6,109 nucleotides of DNA from contig DQAM01000223.1 in assembly GCA_003523545.1 (NCBI GenBank), forward strand, positions 1 through 6,109, in the 5' to 3' direction. A model generated the notes under the pieces. It searched no databases. It was not told the origin of the DNA and was given only the letters and a program-made list of their open reading frames with translations. Position 1 is the first letter of the stretch. Each line of letters begins with the position of its first letter. Source of the DNA: Dysgonomonas sp. (lineage in GTDB: Bacteria > Bacteroidota > Bacteroidia > Bacteroidales > Dysgonomonadaceae). The translations under genes and the position numbers were made by a program. Shown in pieces: positions 1 to 5,761 of the stretch.

Positions 1-741
1 ATGATAGATAACAAAAAGATAGTTGTTGTCCTTCCGGCATATAATGCCGAACAGACCTTAGAAATAACCTATAATGAAATCCCATTCGATATTGTCGATG
101 ATGTGATTCTGGTCGATGATAACAGCACGGATAATACTGTAGAAAAAGGCAGGGAGTTAGGTATAAAACATATTATTAAACACGACAAAAACAAAGGATA
201 TGGAGGCAATCAAAAATCTTGCTATAATAAGGCATTAGAAATAGGAGCAGATATTGTAATAATGCTTCATCCCGATTATCAGTATACTCCGAAGTTAATT
301 CATTCCATGTCTTATCTGATAGCTAAAGATGTATATCCGGCAGTGATTGGTTCGCGCATATTGGGCAAGGGTGCTTTGAAAGGAGGCATGCCCCTTTATA
401 AATATGTAGCCAACAGATTTTTGACTCTCAGCCAGAATATGCTTATGAATCAGAAACTATCCGAGTACCATACCGGATATAGGGCATATAACAGAGAAGT
501 CCTTCAAAGTATAAATTACAATGAGAACTCAGACGACTTCATTTTTGACAATCAGTTTTTAGCTCAGATTTTTGACAAAGGTTACGAAATAGCTGAGATT
601 ACATGTCCGACTAAATATTTCGAAGAAGCATCTTCGATCAATTTCAGAAGGAGTATGAAGTATGGCTTCGGTGTATTGAATGTTTCTTTCAAGTATTTTT
701 TCAATAAATATACTCCATTTAAGTCGTCTTTGTTCAAATAA
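1..741 (+). CDS. Family 2 glycosyltransferase, DPM/DPG-synthase-like, soluble
   Basis: This is a GT-A fold glycosyltransferase that probably moves a sugar from a nucleotide donor to a lipid carrier or nascent glycan at the inner face of the cytoplasmic membrane. The N-terminus has the typical first strand VVVLPAYNA (residues 8-16). The donor-binding acidic cluster VDDNSTDNT is at 38-46, and a KGYGGNQ loop is at 65-71. HPDYQY (90-95) occupies the position of the family's DxD/DADxQ metal site, with His where the first Asp usually stands. GSR (117-119) and TGYRAY (158-163) follow, as in polyprenyl-phosphate sugar transferases. At 246 residues it is a complete catalytic domain without the C-terminal membrane helices that some relatives carry. 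The ATG lies at base 1 and the protein begins as relatives do, so the gene looks complete, but its promoter is outside the window. It converges on the Hsp31-like gene with 10 bp between the stops. Donor and acceptor cannot be told from sequence. Confidence 0.9.
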   Translation: MIDNKKIVVVLPAYNAEQTLEITYNEIPFDIVDDVILVDDNSTDNTVEKGRELGIKHIIKHDKNKGYGGNQKSCYNKALEIGADIVIMLHPDYQYTPKLIHSMSYLIAKDVYPAVIGSRILGKGALKGGMPLYKYVANRFLTLSQNMLMNQKLSEYHTGYRAYNREVLQSINYNENSDDFIFDNQFLAQIFDKGYEIAEITCPTKYFEEASSINFRRSMKYGFGVLNVSFKYFFNKYTPFKSSLFK

Positions 742-751
742 ATTAAATCAT

Positions 752-1435
752 TTAATCCTCATTGATTTCATTTAATAATTCGAGCATTTTTTCTCCTGTC
801 TTTTTTGCTGAAGCTGGATTTTGTCCGGTTATAATTCGCTTATCGATCACTACTTTCTCTTTAAATATATCGTCTTTTTCAAAAATGGCACCTCTGGAAA
901 TTAATGCTGATTCAAGAAGAAAAGGAACTGTAGTCTCTAGATTCATATGTGTTTCTTCTTCATTAGTGAATGCTGTTATTTTCAAACCATCTATCAAATA
1001 GTTTCCATCATTCAGTCGCATATTGTAGAATATAGCAGGACCATGACACACTGCGCCAATTATTCCTCCATTTTCATAAATTTTTACTGCAATATCCATG
1101 ATTTCAGTGCTTTTGGGAAAATCCCACATAGTTCCATGTCCTCCCACAAAAAATATTCCTTTGTAATCTTCGGGATGAACTTCGTTGGGAACCATTGTAT
1201 TCATAACTTTATTATAAAACTCTTCATTTTCCCATACTTCTTTATTTGTAGAATCATTTAAGTCGAATCCTTCGACAGGTGCTTTTCCCCCTTCGGGACT
1301 CACAAAGTCTATATCATATGAATCATGCAAAACTTTCCAGGGATAAGCAGCTTCAGACAGATAGTAACCGGTATCCATTTCTGTATTTCCCATTCGACCG
1401 ACACTCGTCACTACAAATAATATTTTTTCTTCCAT
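752..1435 (-). CDS. DJ-1/PfpI superfamily, Hsp31-like (glyoxalase III / class I GATase-like) protein
   Basis: This is a cytosolic DJ-1/PfpI superfamily protein of 227 residues, most like the yeast Hsp31 branch. Members of that branch act as glutathione-independent glyoxalases (methylglyoxal to lactate) or as stress chaperones. The presumed catalytic triad is in place: Glu28 in GYYLSEAAYP, Cys130 in GAVCHGPAIF (the nucleophile elbow) and His131. GGHGTMWDFPK (98-108) and the C-terminal ITGQNPASA are further signatures of this branch. The frame stays open upstream to 1555, but that extension (starting MSINYYFLF) is unlike the family and would consume the divergent promoter region. The start was therefore set at MEEKILFVV (1435); an in-frame ATG two codons earlier (1441) is the alternative. 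The gene is divergent from the SRPBCC gene and shares its regulatory region. The biochemical activity (glyoxalase, deglycase or chaperone) is inferred from the family only. Confidence 0.88.
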   Translation of the reverse strand: MEEKILFVVTSVGRMGNTEMDTGYYLSEAAYPWKVLHDSYDIDFVSPEGGKAPVEGFDLNDSTNKEVWENEEFYNKVMNTMVPNEVHPEDYKGIFFVGGHGTMWDFPKSTEIMDIAVKIYENGGIIGAVCHGPAIFYNMRLNDGNYLIDGLKITAFTNEEETHMNLETTVPFLLESALISRGAIFEKDDIFKEKVVIDKRIITGQNPASAKKTGEKMLELLNEINED

Positions 1436-1457
1436 AATCATTCTTTTATTACTAAAA

Positions 1458-1466
1458 CAAACTGTA
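1458..1466 (-). promoter_or_regulatory. Possible -7 element for the Hsp31-like gene
   Basis: Read on the minus strand this is TACAGTTTG, one base longer than the Bacteroidota -7 consensus TAnnTTTG. It sits about 22 bp upstream of the chosen ATG (1435). No clear TTTG is found 19-21 bp further upstream, so support is weak. Confidence 0.22.
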
Positions 1467-1486
1467 ATAAATAATGTTTTATTACA
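1463..1486. repeat. Inverted repeat, 9-bp arms, 6-bp spacer (possible operator)
   Basis: TGTAATAAA (1463-1471) pairs exactly with TTTATTACA (1478-1486) around a 6-bp spacer. The size and symmetry suit an operator for a dimeric regulator. The repeat overlaps the weak -7-like element of the leftward promoter. No T-tract follows it, and it lies before two divergent genes, so a terminator is unlikely. The AT-rich setting makes chance dyads more likely. Confidence 0.45.
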
Positions 1487-1495
1487 CATAAATCG

Positions 1496-1518
1496 TTTGC
1501 ATAAACTAATTATGCAAA
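1496..1518. repeat. Inverted repeat, 9-bp arms, 5-bp spacer (possible operator)
   Basis: TTTGCATAA (1496-1504) pairs exactly with TTATGCAAA (1510-1518) around ACTAA. This dyad is less AT-biased than its neighbour and therefore less likely to arise by chance. It lies where the -33 element and spacer of the rightward promoter would fall, an ideal place for a repressor or activator. The two dyad centres are about 32 bp apart, close to three helical turns. Confidence 0.5.
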
Positions 1519-1527
1519 TAATTGTTG
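1496..1527 (+). promoter_or_regulatory. Possible Bacteroidota-type promoter for the SRPBCC gene
   Basis: TTTG (1496-1499) is followed after 19 bp by TAATTGTTG (1519-1527). This resembles the Bacteroidota sigma-ABfr arrangement of a -33 TTTG and a -7 TAnnTTTG. The -33 element and spacing fit, but the -7 match is imperfect. It would give a leader of roughly 15 nt before the ATG at 1548. Confidence 0.3.
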
Positions 1528-1547
1528 TAAATAGAAAATAATAATTT

Positions 1548-1979
1548 ATGGACAATAAAGAATTTGTATTTATTGAACAGGAATTTAATGCTCCTATTGA
1601 TAAAGTTTGGAAAGCAATAACTTTTGCAGAGGAACTTGAACATTGGTTTTTCGAAATTGACGAATTCGAACTTAAACAGGGATTTGTATTTACATTTTAT
1701 GAAGGGGGAGAAGAGGAAAAATATCTCCATATATGCAGGATATTAGAAATAATGACCCTAGCTAAACTCTCCTATAGCTGGAAATATCAGGATATTGATG
1801 GAAACTCTACTGTTTCATTCTATTTGAATAAACAAGATGAAAAAACATTGTTGAAACTTGTTCACGAAGGTATAAACAGCTTCCGGAATGAAAAGCCTGA
1901 TTTTACAAAAGAATATTTCGAAAAAAAATGGAATAATCTAATTAACTATTCGTTAAAGGAGTTTATAGAAAATAATTGA
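1548..1979 (+). CDS. SRPBCC / AHSA1-like START-domain protein
   Basis: This small cytosolic protein of 143 residues has the Bet v1-like helix-grip fold that forms a hydrophobic ligand pocket (SRPBCC superfamily, AHSA1/activator-of-Hsp90-like branch). Visible marks are the opening strand followed by FNAPIDKVWKAIT (13-25), where P16 and W21 are the usual family residues. Next comes the helix end EHWFF (31-35), and then alternating beta-strands with LSYSWKY near residue 75. The long C-terminal helix contains WNNLINYSLKEFI (about 128-140), matching the typical closing helix of the family. The length is normal for a complete single domain. No ligand or enzymatic role can be read from the sequence. 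The gene is divergent from the Hsp31-like gene and may be co-regulated with it, which would fit a stress or solvent-response pair, but this is only inference. It ends 5 bp before the shared terminator hairpin. Confidence 0.85.
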   Translation: MDNKEFVFIEQEFNAPIDKVWKAITFAEELEHWFFEIDEFELKQGFVFTFYEGGEEEKYLHICRILEIMTLAKLSYSWKYQDIDGNSTVSFYLNKQDEKTLLKLVHEGINSFRNEKPDFTKEYFEKKWNNLINYSLKEFIENN

Positions 1980-1984
1980 TACTT

Positions 1985-2012
1985 AAAAAGGTACTTATGA
2001 AAGTACCTTTTT
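1985..2012. terminator. Bidirectional rho-independent terminator
   Basis: AAAAAGGTACTT (1985-1996), loop ATGA and AAGTACCTTTTTT (2001-2013) form a perfect 12-bp stem with a 4-nt loop. T-tracts follow on either strand. It lies between the convergent SRPBCC and argD genes and can stop both transcripts. The argD stop codon (1995-1997) and its last five sense codons (KKVLS) lie inside the hairpin, so one arm is coding sequence. Confidence 0.88.
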
Positions 2013-3119
2013 TAATTTATCTAAGAAATAATCCGCTTGTTCAATCGTCAGGCACAATGGGGGGAGCAACCTGATAACATGTGCTCCTGTTACACCTGTG
2101 AATATCTTTTCTTCGAATAATAACTTTGAACGTATCTCTTTAATCGGTTCTTCAAATTCCATGCCGATCATTAAGCCTTTACCTCGTATTTCTTTTATCT
2201 GTGGCAATTTCTTGAGTTCTTTAATGAGATAATCACCCACTTTGTGTGCATTTTCGACCAGATTCTCTTTTTTCATAATATCTAAAACAGCAATAGCAGC
2301 CGAGCAAGCCAGATGATTACCACCGAAAGTAGTTCCTAATTGTCCATGCACAGCCTTAAACATAGGGCTGATAATTACAGCCGACATCGGAAAGCCATTT
2401 CCTATACCTTTTGCTACAGTGATAAGATCCGCTTTAATATCGGCATATTGGTGAGCAAAGAATTTACCGCTCCGTCCGTAACCGGATTGAATTTCGTCCA
2501 GAATAAGTACAGTACCTGTATCAGTACATAGCTGACGCAGTTCTTTCATAAAATTATTATCCGGCATTTTTATTCCGGCTACACCTTGTATTCCTTCGAT
2601 TAATACTGCTGCATATTGTTTGGTAGCAAGTTCTTTCTTTACAAACTCAATATCGTTGAAAGGTGCAAAGGTAACTTTGTCACTCTCGTTTATAGGAGCA
2701 ATATAAGCCGGAATATCCGTTGCAATAACGGTTGCCGAGGTACGTCCGTGAAAAGCTTTCGAGAAAGAAAGTATTTTTTTTCTTCCATTGTGAAAAGATG
2801 CCAGCTTTAAAGCATTTTCATTGGCTTCTGCTCCCGAATTAACCAGAAACAGGTCATACTCCGGATATCCGCACTGCTCAGCAAGTTTTTCTGCTAATTC
2901 CTGTTGAAGTTTGTTTATGATGGAATTGGAATAAAAAGCTATCTTATTCAGTTGATCTGTAACTTTCTCAACGTAATATGGATGTGTATGTCCCACCGAT
3001 ATAACGGCATGGCCACCATACAGATCCAGATATTTATTACCTTGGTCATCATATACATAACAACCTTCTCCTTTTACTATGTTTATATTGAATAGGGGGA
3101 ATACATCAAATGGTTTCAT
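1995..3119 (-). CDS. argD: Acetylornithine/succinylornithine aminotransferase
   Basis: This is a class III, PLP-dependent aminotransferase of 374 residues. It interconverts N-acyl-glutamate semialdehyde and N-acyl-ornithine with glutamate as amino donor, in the arginine pathway in the cytosol. The phosphate-binding region contains NSGAEANENALKLA (94-107), and KAFHGRT (121-127) follows. LILDEIQSGYGRSG (205-218) carries the PLP-ring Asp208. The Schiff-base lysine is Lys237 in VAKGIGNGFP, and GTTFGGNH (262-269) completes the active site from the partner subunit. The length is slightly short of the 390-400 residues common in the family, but all motifs are present. In Bacteroidota the pathway is known to use N-succinyl intermediates because the transcarbamylase prefers N-succinylornithine, so the acyl group here is probably succinyl (inference). 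It is the last gene of the minus-strand operon, 19 bp after the LbH acyltransferase, and its final codons are part of the terminator. Confidence 0.92.
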   Translation of the reverse strand: MKPFDVFPLFNINIVKGEGCYVYDDQGNKYLDLYGGHAVISVGHTHPYYVEKVTDQLNKIAFYSNSIINKLQQELAEKLAEQCGYPEYDLFLVNSGAEANENALKLASFHNGRKKILSFSKAFHGRTSATVIATDIPAYIAPINESDKVTFAPFNDIEFVKKELATKQYAAVLIEGIQGVAGIKMPDNNFMKELRQLCTDTGTVLILDEIQSGYGRSGKFFAHQYADIKADLITVAKGIGNGFPMSAVIISPMFKAVHGQLGTTFGGNHLACSAAIAVLDIMKKENLVENAHKVGDYLIKELKKLPQIKEIRGKGLMIGMEFEEPIKEIRSKLLFEEKIFTGVTGAHVIRLLPPLCLTIEQADYFLDKLKKVLS

Positions 3120-3138
3120 TCGTTTTGAATTTTAAAAA

Positions 3139-3756
3139 TTAGATATTAGGAAGTTTAGCTACGGTTTGCGCAGGATTACCTGCAACGATTGTAAATTCAG
3201 GAACGTCTTGTTTTATAACGCTATTCGCTCCAATAATAGCACCACGTCCGATAGTTACACCCTGCATAATAACGGTATTCATACCAATCCATGCATCGGA
3301 GCATATACGTACAGGTCGGACATCCACTGTGTCCCAGTCTTTACCGATGTTTATATTTCGCTGGTTTTTATAATTATCCAGCATCACCTGATAATCGTCC
3401 CTCCTGTCCATGTAATAGAGCGAATGTGAACCATGATCGCAAATGGTGCATCCCCAACTGATAAATACATTATCTTCTATAATAATACTTTCCCGACAAA
3501 TAAGTAATGCCCCCGGAGAAAAATTCGATTCATTACCTATGGATACATGGCCTTCTTCCGATTCGAAAACAATAGTTCCCGACAACATGGAATCTTTACC
3601 AAGGGTTACATATTTCTTTCCTGGTACAGGAATATCCACCCGTAACGCAAAACCATTCTTTAGATGAGAACCTTTGTTATCAATATATTGCAGATAAGTA
3701 AGATCGGGTTTGGGTGCTTCCATGCCCAGTATCTTTTTTACTATTTTTTTGAGCAT
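3139..3756 (-). CDS. Hexapeptide-repeat (LbH) acyltransferase, WbbJ/CatB-type
   Basis: This 205-residue left-handed beta-helix acyltransferase probably acetylates a sugar or glycan hydroxyl using acetyl-CoA in the cytosol. Hexapeptide repeats can be followed from about residue 51 (VTLGKD) through VSIGNE (71-76) and IIIEDNVFISWGC (91-103). They resume after a loop with VRICSDAWIGMNTVIMQGVTIGRGAIIG. The likely catalytic His108 is in CDHGSHS (106-112). A 35-residue loop (about 113-148) projects from the helix at the usual acceptor-binding position, and the end VAGNPAQTVAKL (191-202) is the standard family closure. It lies 14 bp downstream of argC and 19 bp upstream of argD, so it is clearly co-transcribed with them. 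That location is odd, since argC and argD normally adjoin. The family points to O-acetylation of polysaccharide, lipopolysaccharide or a small sugar. Acylation of an amino-acid intermediate is conceivable but unsupported by any motif seen. Confidence 0.88.
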   Translation of the reverse strand: MLKKIVKKILGMEAPKPDLTYLQYIDNKGSHLKNGFALRVDIPVPGKKYVTLGKDSMLSGTIVFESEEGHVSIGNESNFSPGALLICRESIIIEDNVFISWGCTICDHGSHSLYYMDRRDDYQVMLDNYKNQRNINIGKDWDTVDVRPVRICSDAWIGMNTVIMQGVTIGRGAIIGANSVIKQDVPEFTIVAGNPAQTVAKLPNI

Positions 3757-3770
3757 ATTCCTATATTTTA

Positions 3771-4739
3771 TTAAAATCCGGTAGCTTTCAGTTGCAGGCC
3801 TTCCTTTTCATCCAGCCCGAAAATCAGGTTCATATTTTGGACAGCTTGTCCCGAAGCACCTTTTATCAGATTATCGATACAAGATAATATCAATAATTTG
3901 TTACCATGTTTTTCAAGATGGATAATACCTTTATTGGTATTTACCACTTGTTTTAAATCCGGATTTTTATCAGTCACAATAGCAAAAGGATGATCTTTGT
4001 AAAAATCCTCATACATTCTTGTTGCTTCTTCTAACGAACCATCATAATTCAGATATGTAGTAACGAATATTCCTCTGGTAAAATTACCACGAACAGGAAT
4101 GAAATTAATCTCCTGATTGAATCCATTTTGCAATTGGCGCAACGATTGCCCGATTTCATTGAGGTGCTGATGTTCGAAAGCTTTATACACGGAAATATTA
4201 TTCTCCCGCCAACTGAAATGCGACGTTGCCGAAGGCCTTACACCTGCACCAGTAGAACCGGTTATAGCATTGATATGTACTTCCGACTGAATCAGTCCTG
4301 CTTTCGCCAAAGGTAGTAATCCTAATTGTATAGCAGTAGCAAAGCAACCCGGATTAGCTATACGATTAGCTTTCTTGATGCGGTCTTTATTCAGTTCGGG
4401 CAGACCATAAACAAACTCATGCTCTGGTGATTCCTGACGATAATCGGTAGATAAATCGATGATTTTAAGATGAGAAGGAACTACATTCGCATCCAGAAAT
4501 TTCTTCGTATCCCCATGAGCCGTACAAAAGAATAAAACATCTATTTTTTCATAAGGCAATTGAGCTGTAAAAGTCATTTCCGTATCACCTAATAATCCAC
4601 TATGAACATCCGTAAGCTTATTTCCGGCGTTACTGGTGCTATTTACAAATACCAGTTCAACTTGAGGATGGTGTATTAATATACGAATCAGTTCGCCTGC
4701 TGTATATCCCGCACCTCCTATAATTCCTGCTTTTATCAT
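3771..4739 (-). CDS. argC: N-acetyl(succinyl)-gamma-glutamyl-phosphate reductase
   Basis: This enzyme of 322 residues catalyses the NADPH-dependent reduction of N-acyl-glutamyl-5-phosphate to the semialdehyde, the step before ArgD. The Rossmann domain opens with GIIGGAGYTAGELIRIL (5-21), the hallmark of ArgC. The catalytic cysteine is Cys132 in NPGCFATA, and ITGSTGAGVRPS (159-170) follows. The conserved histidines are in FEHQH (188-192), and IKGASGQAVQNMN near the end is the typical NADP-domain return. The length is normal for the family. Its ATG overlaps the GH43 stop in an ATGA tetranucleotide, so translation is probably coupled. In Bacteroidota the acyl group is likely succinyl (inference from the phylum's succinylornithine transcarbamylase). 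The first 61 bp have a decayed second copy upstream, at 5701-5761, where it forms the start of the GH43 gene. Confidence 0.95.
   Translation of the reverse strand: MIKAGIIGGAGYTAGELIRILIHHPQVELVFVNSTSNAGNKLTDVHSGLLGDTEMTFTAQLPYEKIDVLFFCTAHGDTKKFLDANVVPSHLKIIDLSTDYRQESPEHEFVYGLPELNKDRIKKANRIANPGCFATAIQLGLLPLAKAGLIQSEVHINAITGSTGAGVRPSATSHFSWRENNISVYKAFEHQHLNEIGQSLRQLQNGFNQEINFIPVRGNFTRGIFVTTYLNYDGSLEEATRMYEDFYKDHPFAIVTDKNPDLKQVVNTNKGIIHLEKHGNKLLILSCIDNLIKGASGQAVQNMNLIFGLDEKEGLQLKATGF
4679..4739 (-). repeat. Direct repeat copy A: intact argC 5' end
   Basis: These are the first 61 bp of argC. They align without gaps to 5701-5761 at 44 of 61 positions, and both copies start at an ATG read as ATGATAAA. 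This copy encodes the functional nucleotide-binding loop of ArgC. The similarity fades immediately beyond both ends. Confidence 0.8.
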
Positions 4740-5761
4740 TTTTGGCTTATAGTATTTAGTTCTACACCCTCATTTGTTATTTTTACGGGTTTAATATATC
4801 CATTTTCATCGAAAAACATTTCATCGATACATGTTGCGCGATGATCACGAGCAGTATCCCCTAAAGGTCTCCGATGATATACAATATACCATTTGTCCGA
4901 TTTGGGTTCATGAATAATCGAATGGTGTCCTGCACTCGTTCCTACATTTGCATCTTGTTCCAGAATCTTACCGATCCGGTTGAATGGTCCCAGAGGCGAA
5001 TCTGCAATTGCATAAGCTACACAATAATCAGGACCTCCCCAACCACCTTCCGACCACATAAAATAATACTTTCCGTCTTTTATAAACATGAAAGGACCTT
5101 CTACGTAATTTTCAGGAGTCACTTCTTTATAGATTTCTCCATCTTCGAAAGGAATGAAACCTGTGAAATCATTATTTAGTTTAGCGACGGTGCAATGTCT
5201 CCAACCTCCATAATAAATATAGTAACTACCATCTTTATCCTTAAAGACAAATTGGTCGATTGGTTGTGCGCCATTATAGAATTTGTCTATTAGAGGTTTA
5301 CCCAAATGATCTTTAAAAGGACCATCAGGTTTATCCGACACAGCTACTCCAATTCCTCCATATTCTTCATCGTTTTGTATATCATTTCCGGCAAAGAATA
5401 AAAAATATTTTGAATCCTTCTTTACGATTGCAGGAGCCCACATCGCTTTGTTTATCCATTTCACAGCTGTGGTATCGATAATTCTCTCATGTTTTGTCCA
5501 ATTAACTAAATCAGGAGAAGAAAATGCATCCATAAAAACTTGGTCTTCATAAAGAGCTGAATATGTAGGGTAAATCCAATATTTATCATCGAAAATAATA
5601 CCCTCCGGATCAGCATACCATCCTTCAAAGACAGGATTTCCGGATGTTGCGACTGGAACAGGAGCTTTCTCTTTACATCCTATCATCACAAACGATAGTA
5701 ATATACACATTATCTTACCTGCTATATATCCTACACTTTTTATAATTCTAGTCTTTATCAT
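4736..5761 (-). CDS. GH43 family glycosidase, lipoprotein (arabinosidase/xylosidase-like)
   Basis: This is a five-bladed beta-propeller glycoside hydrolase of family 43, whose members cleave arabinose- or xylose-containing plant glycans with inversion. Counting from the chosen start, the catalytic base is Asp51 in WYADPEG. The pKa-modulating Asp169 is in AQPIDQFVF, and the acid Glu221 is in YVEGPFMF. A GHHS motif is at 278-281, as in many family members. It is a single domain of 341 residues with no carbohydrate-binding module. The N-terminus has basic residues, a hydrophobic run (MCILLSFVMIG) and Cys29, followed by KEK. This reads as a type II signal peptide, placing the enzyme on the cell surface or in the periplasm. 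An ATG 12 codons earlier (5797) is possible, but it would add a polar leader before the signal and deepen the overlap with the cupin. The signal peptide is derived from the argC start (see repeats). The exact substrate cannot be assigned. Confidence 0.88.
   Translation of the reverse strand: MIKTRIIKSVGYIAGKIMCILLSFVMIGCKEKAPVPVATSGNPVFEGWYADPEGIIFDDKYWIYPTYSALYEDQVFMDAFSSPDLVNWTKHERIIDTTAVKWINKAMWAPAIVKKDSKYFLFFAGNDIQNDEEYGGIGVAVSDKPDGPFKDHLGKPLIDKFYNGAQPIDQFVFKDKDGSYYIYYGGWRHCTVAKLNNDFTGFIPFEDGEIYKEVTPENYVEGPFMFIKDGKYYFMWSEGGWGGPDYCVAYAIADSPLGPFNRIGKILEQDANVGTSAGHHSIIHEPKSDKWYIVYHRRPLGDTARDHRATCIDEMFFDENGYIKPVKITNEGVELNTISQK
5701..5761 (-). repeat. Direct repeat copy B: decayed argC 5' end forming the GH43 signal peptide
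   Basis: These 61 bp match the argC start ungapped at 44 of 61 positions. Translated in the same frame they give MIKTRIIKSVGYIAGKIMCIL, against MIKAGIIGGAGYTAGELIRIL in ArgC, with 11 of 21 residues identical. The glycine-rich loop is destroyed (GGAG to KSVG), so no ArgC function remains. The segment instead supplies the basic and early hydrophobic parts of the lipoprotein signal. The last four codons and stop of the cupin gene also fall in it, in another frame. Confidence 0.8.

Larger units (their letters stand above)
1436..1547. promoter_or_regulatory. Divergent intergenic control region with two inverted repeats
   Basis: These 112 bp separate the starts of the Hsp31-like gene (leftward) and the SRPBCC gene (rightward), so both promoters should lie here. 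The region is very AT-rich and contains two perfect dyads (1463-1486 and 1496-1518), listed separately. No ribosome binding site is recognisable before either ATG, which is normal for Bacteroidota. Confidence 0.7.

Noticed and set aside
742..756. Inverted repeat ATTAAA-TCA-TTTAAT between the convergent stops as a terminator
   Set aside because: The stem is only 6 bp of pure A/T with no T-tract of note; too weak to call.
947..1261. Plus-strand open frame of 104 codons opposite the Hsp31-like gene
   Set aside because: It is antisense to a well-supported gene and its composition (many S, F, I, H, C) is that of a shadow frame; no family features.
1436..1555. Upstream extension of the Hsp31-like gene to an ATG at 1555 (adds 40 residues)
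   Set aside because: The extra segment is unlike the family, crosses the divergent promoter region with both dyads and overlaps the start of the SRPBCC gene. MEEKILF at 1435 matches the normal N-terminus.
1506..1730. Minus-strand open frame of 74 codons opposite the SRPBCC gene
   Set aside because: It is an AT-rich shadow with F/K/N bias and no recognisable motif, antisense to a supported gene.
3757..3770. AGGA before the acyltransferase ATG as a Shine-Dalgarno site
   Set aside because: It sits only two bases from the ATG, too close to function as such, and none of the neighbouring genes show such sites.
4874..5179. Plus-strand open frame of 101 codons opposite the GH43 gene
   Set aside because: It lies wholly antisense to conserved GH43 motifs and shows no domain features of its own.
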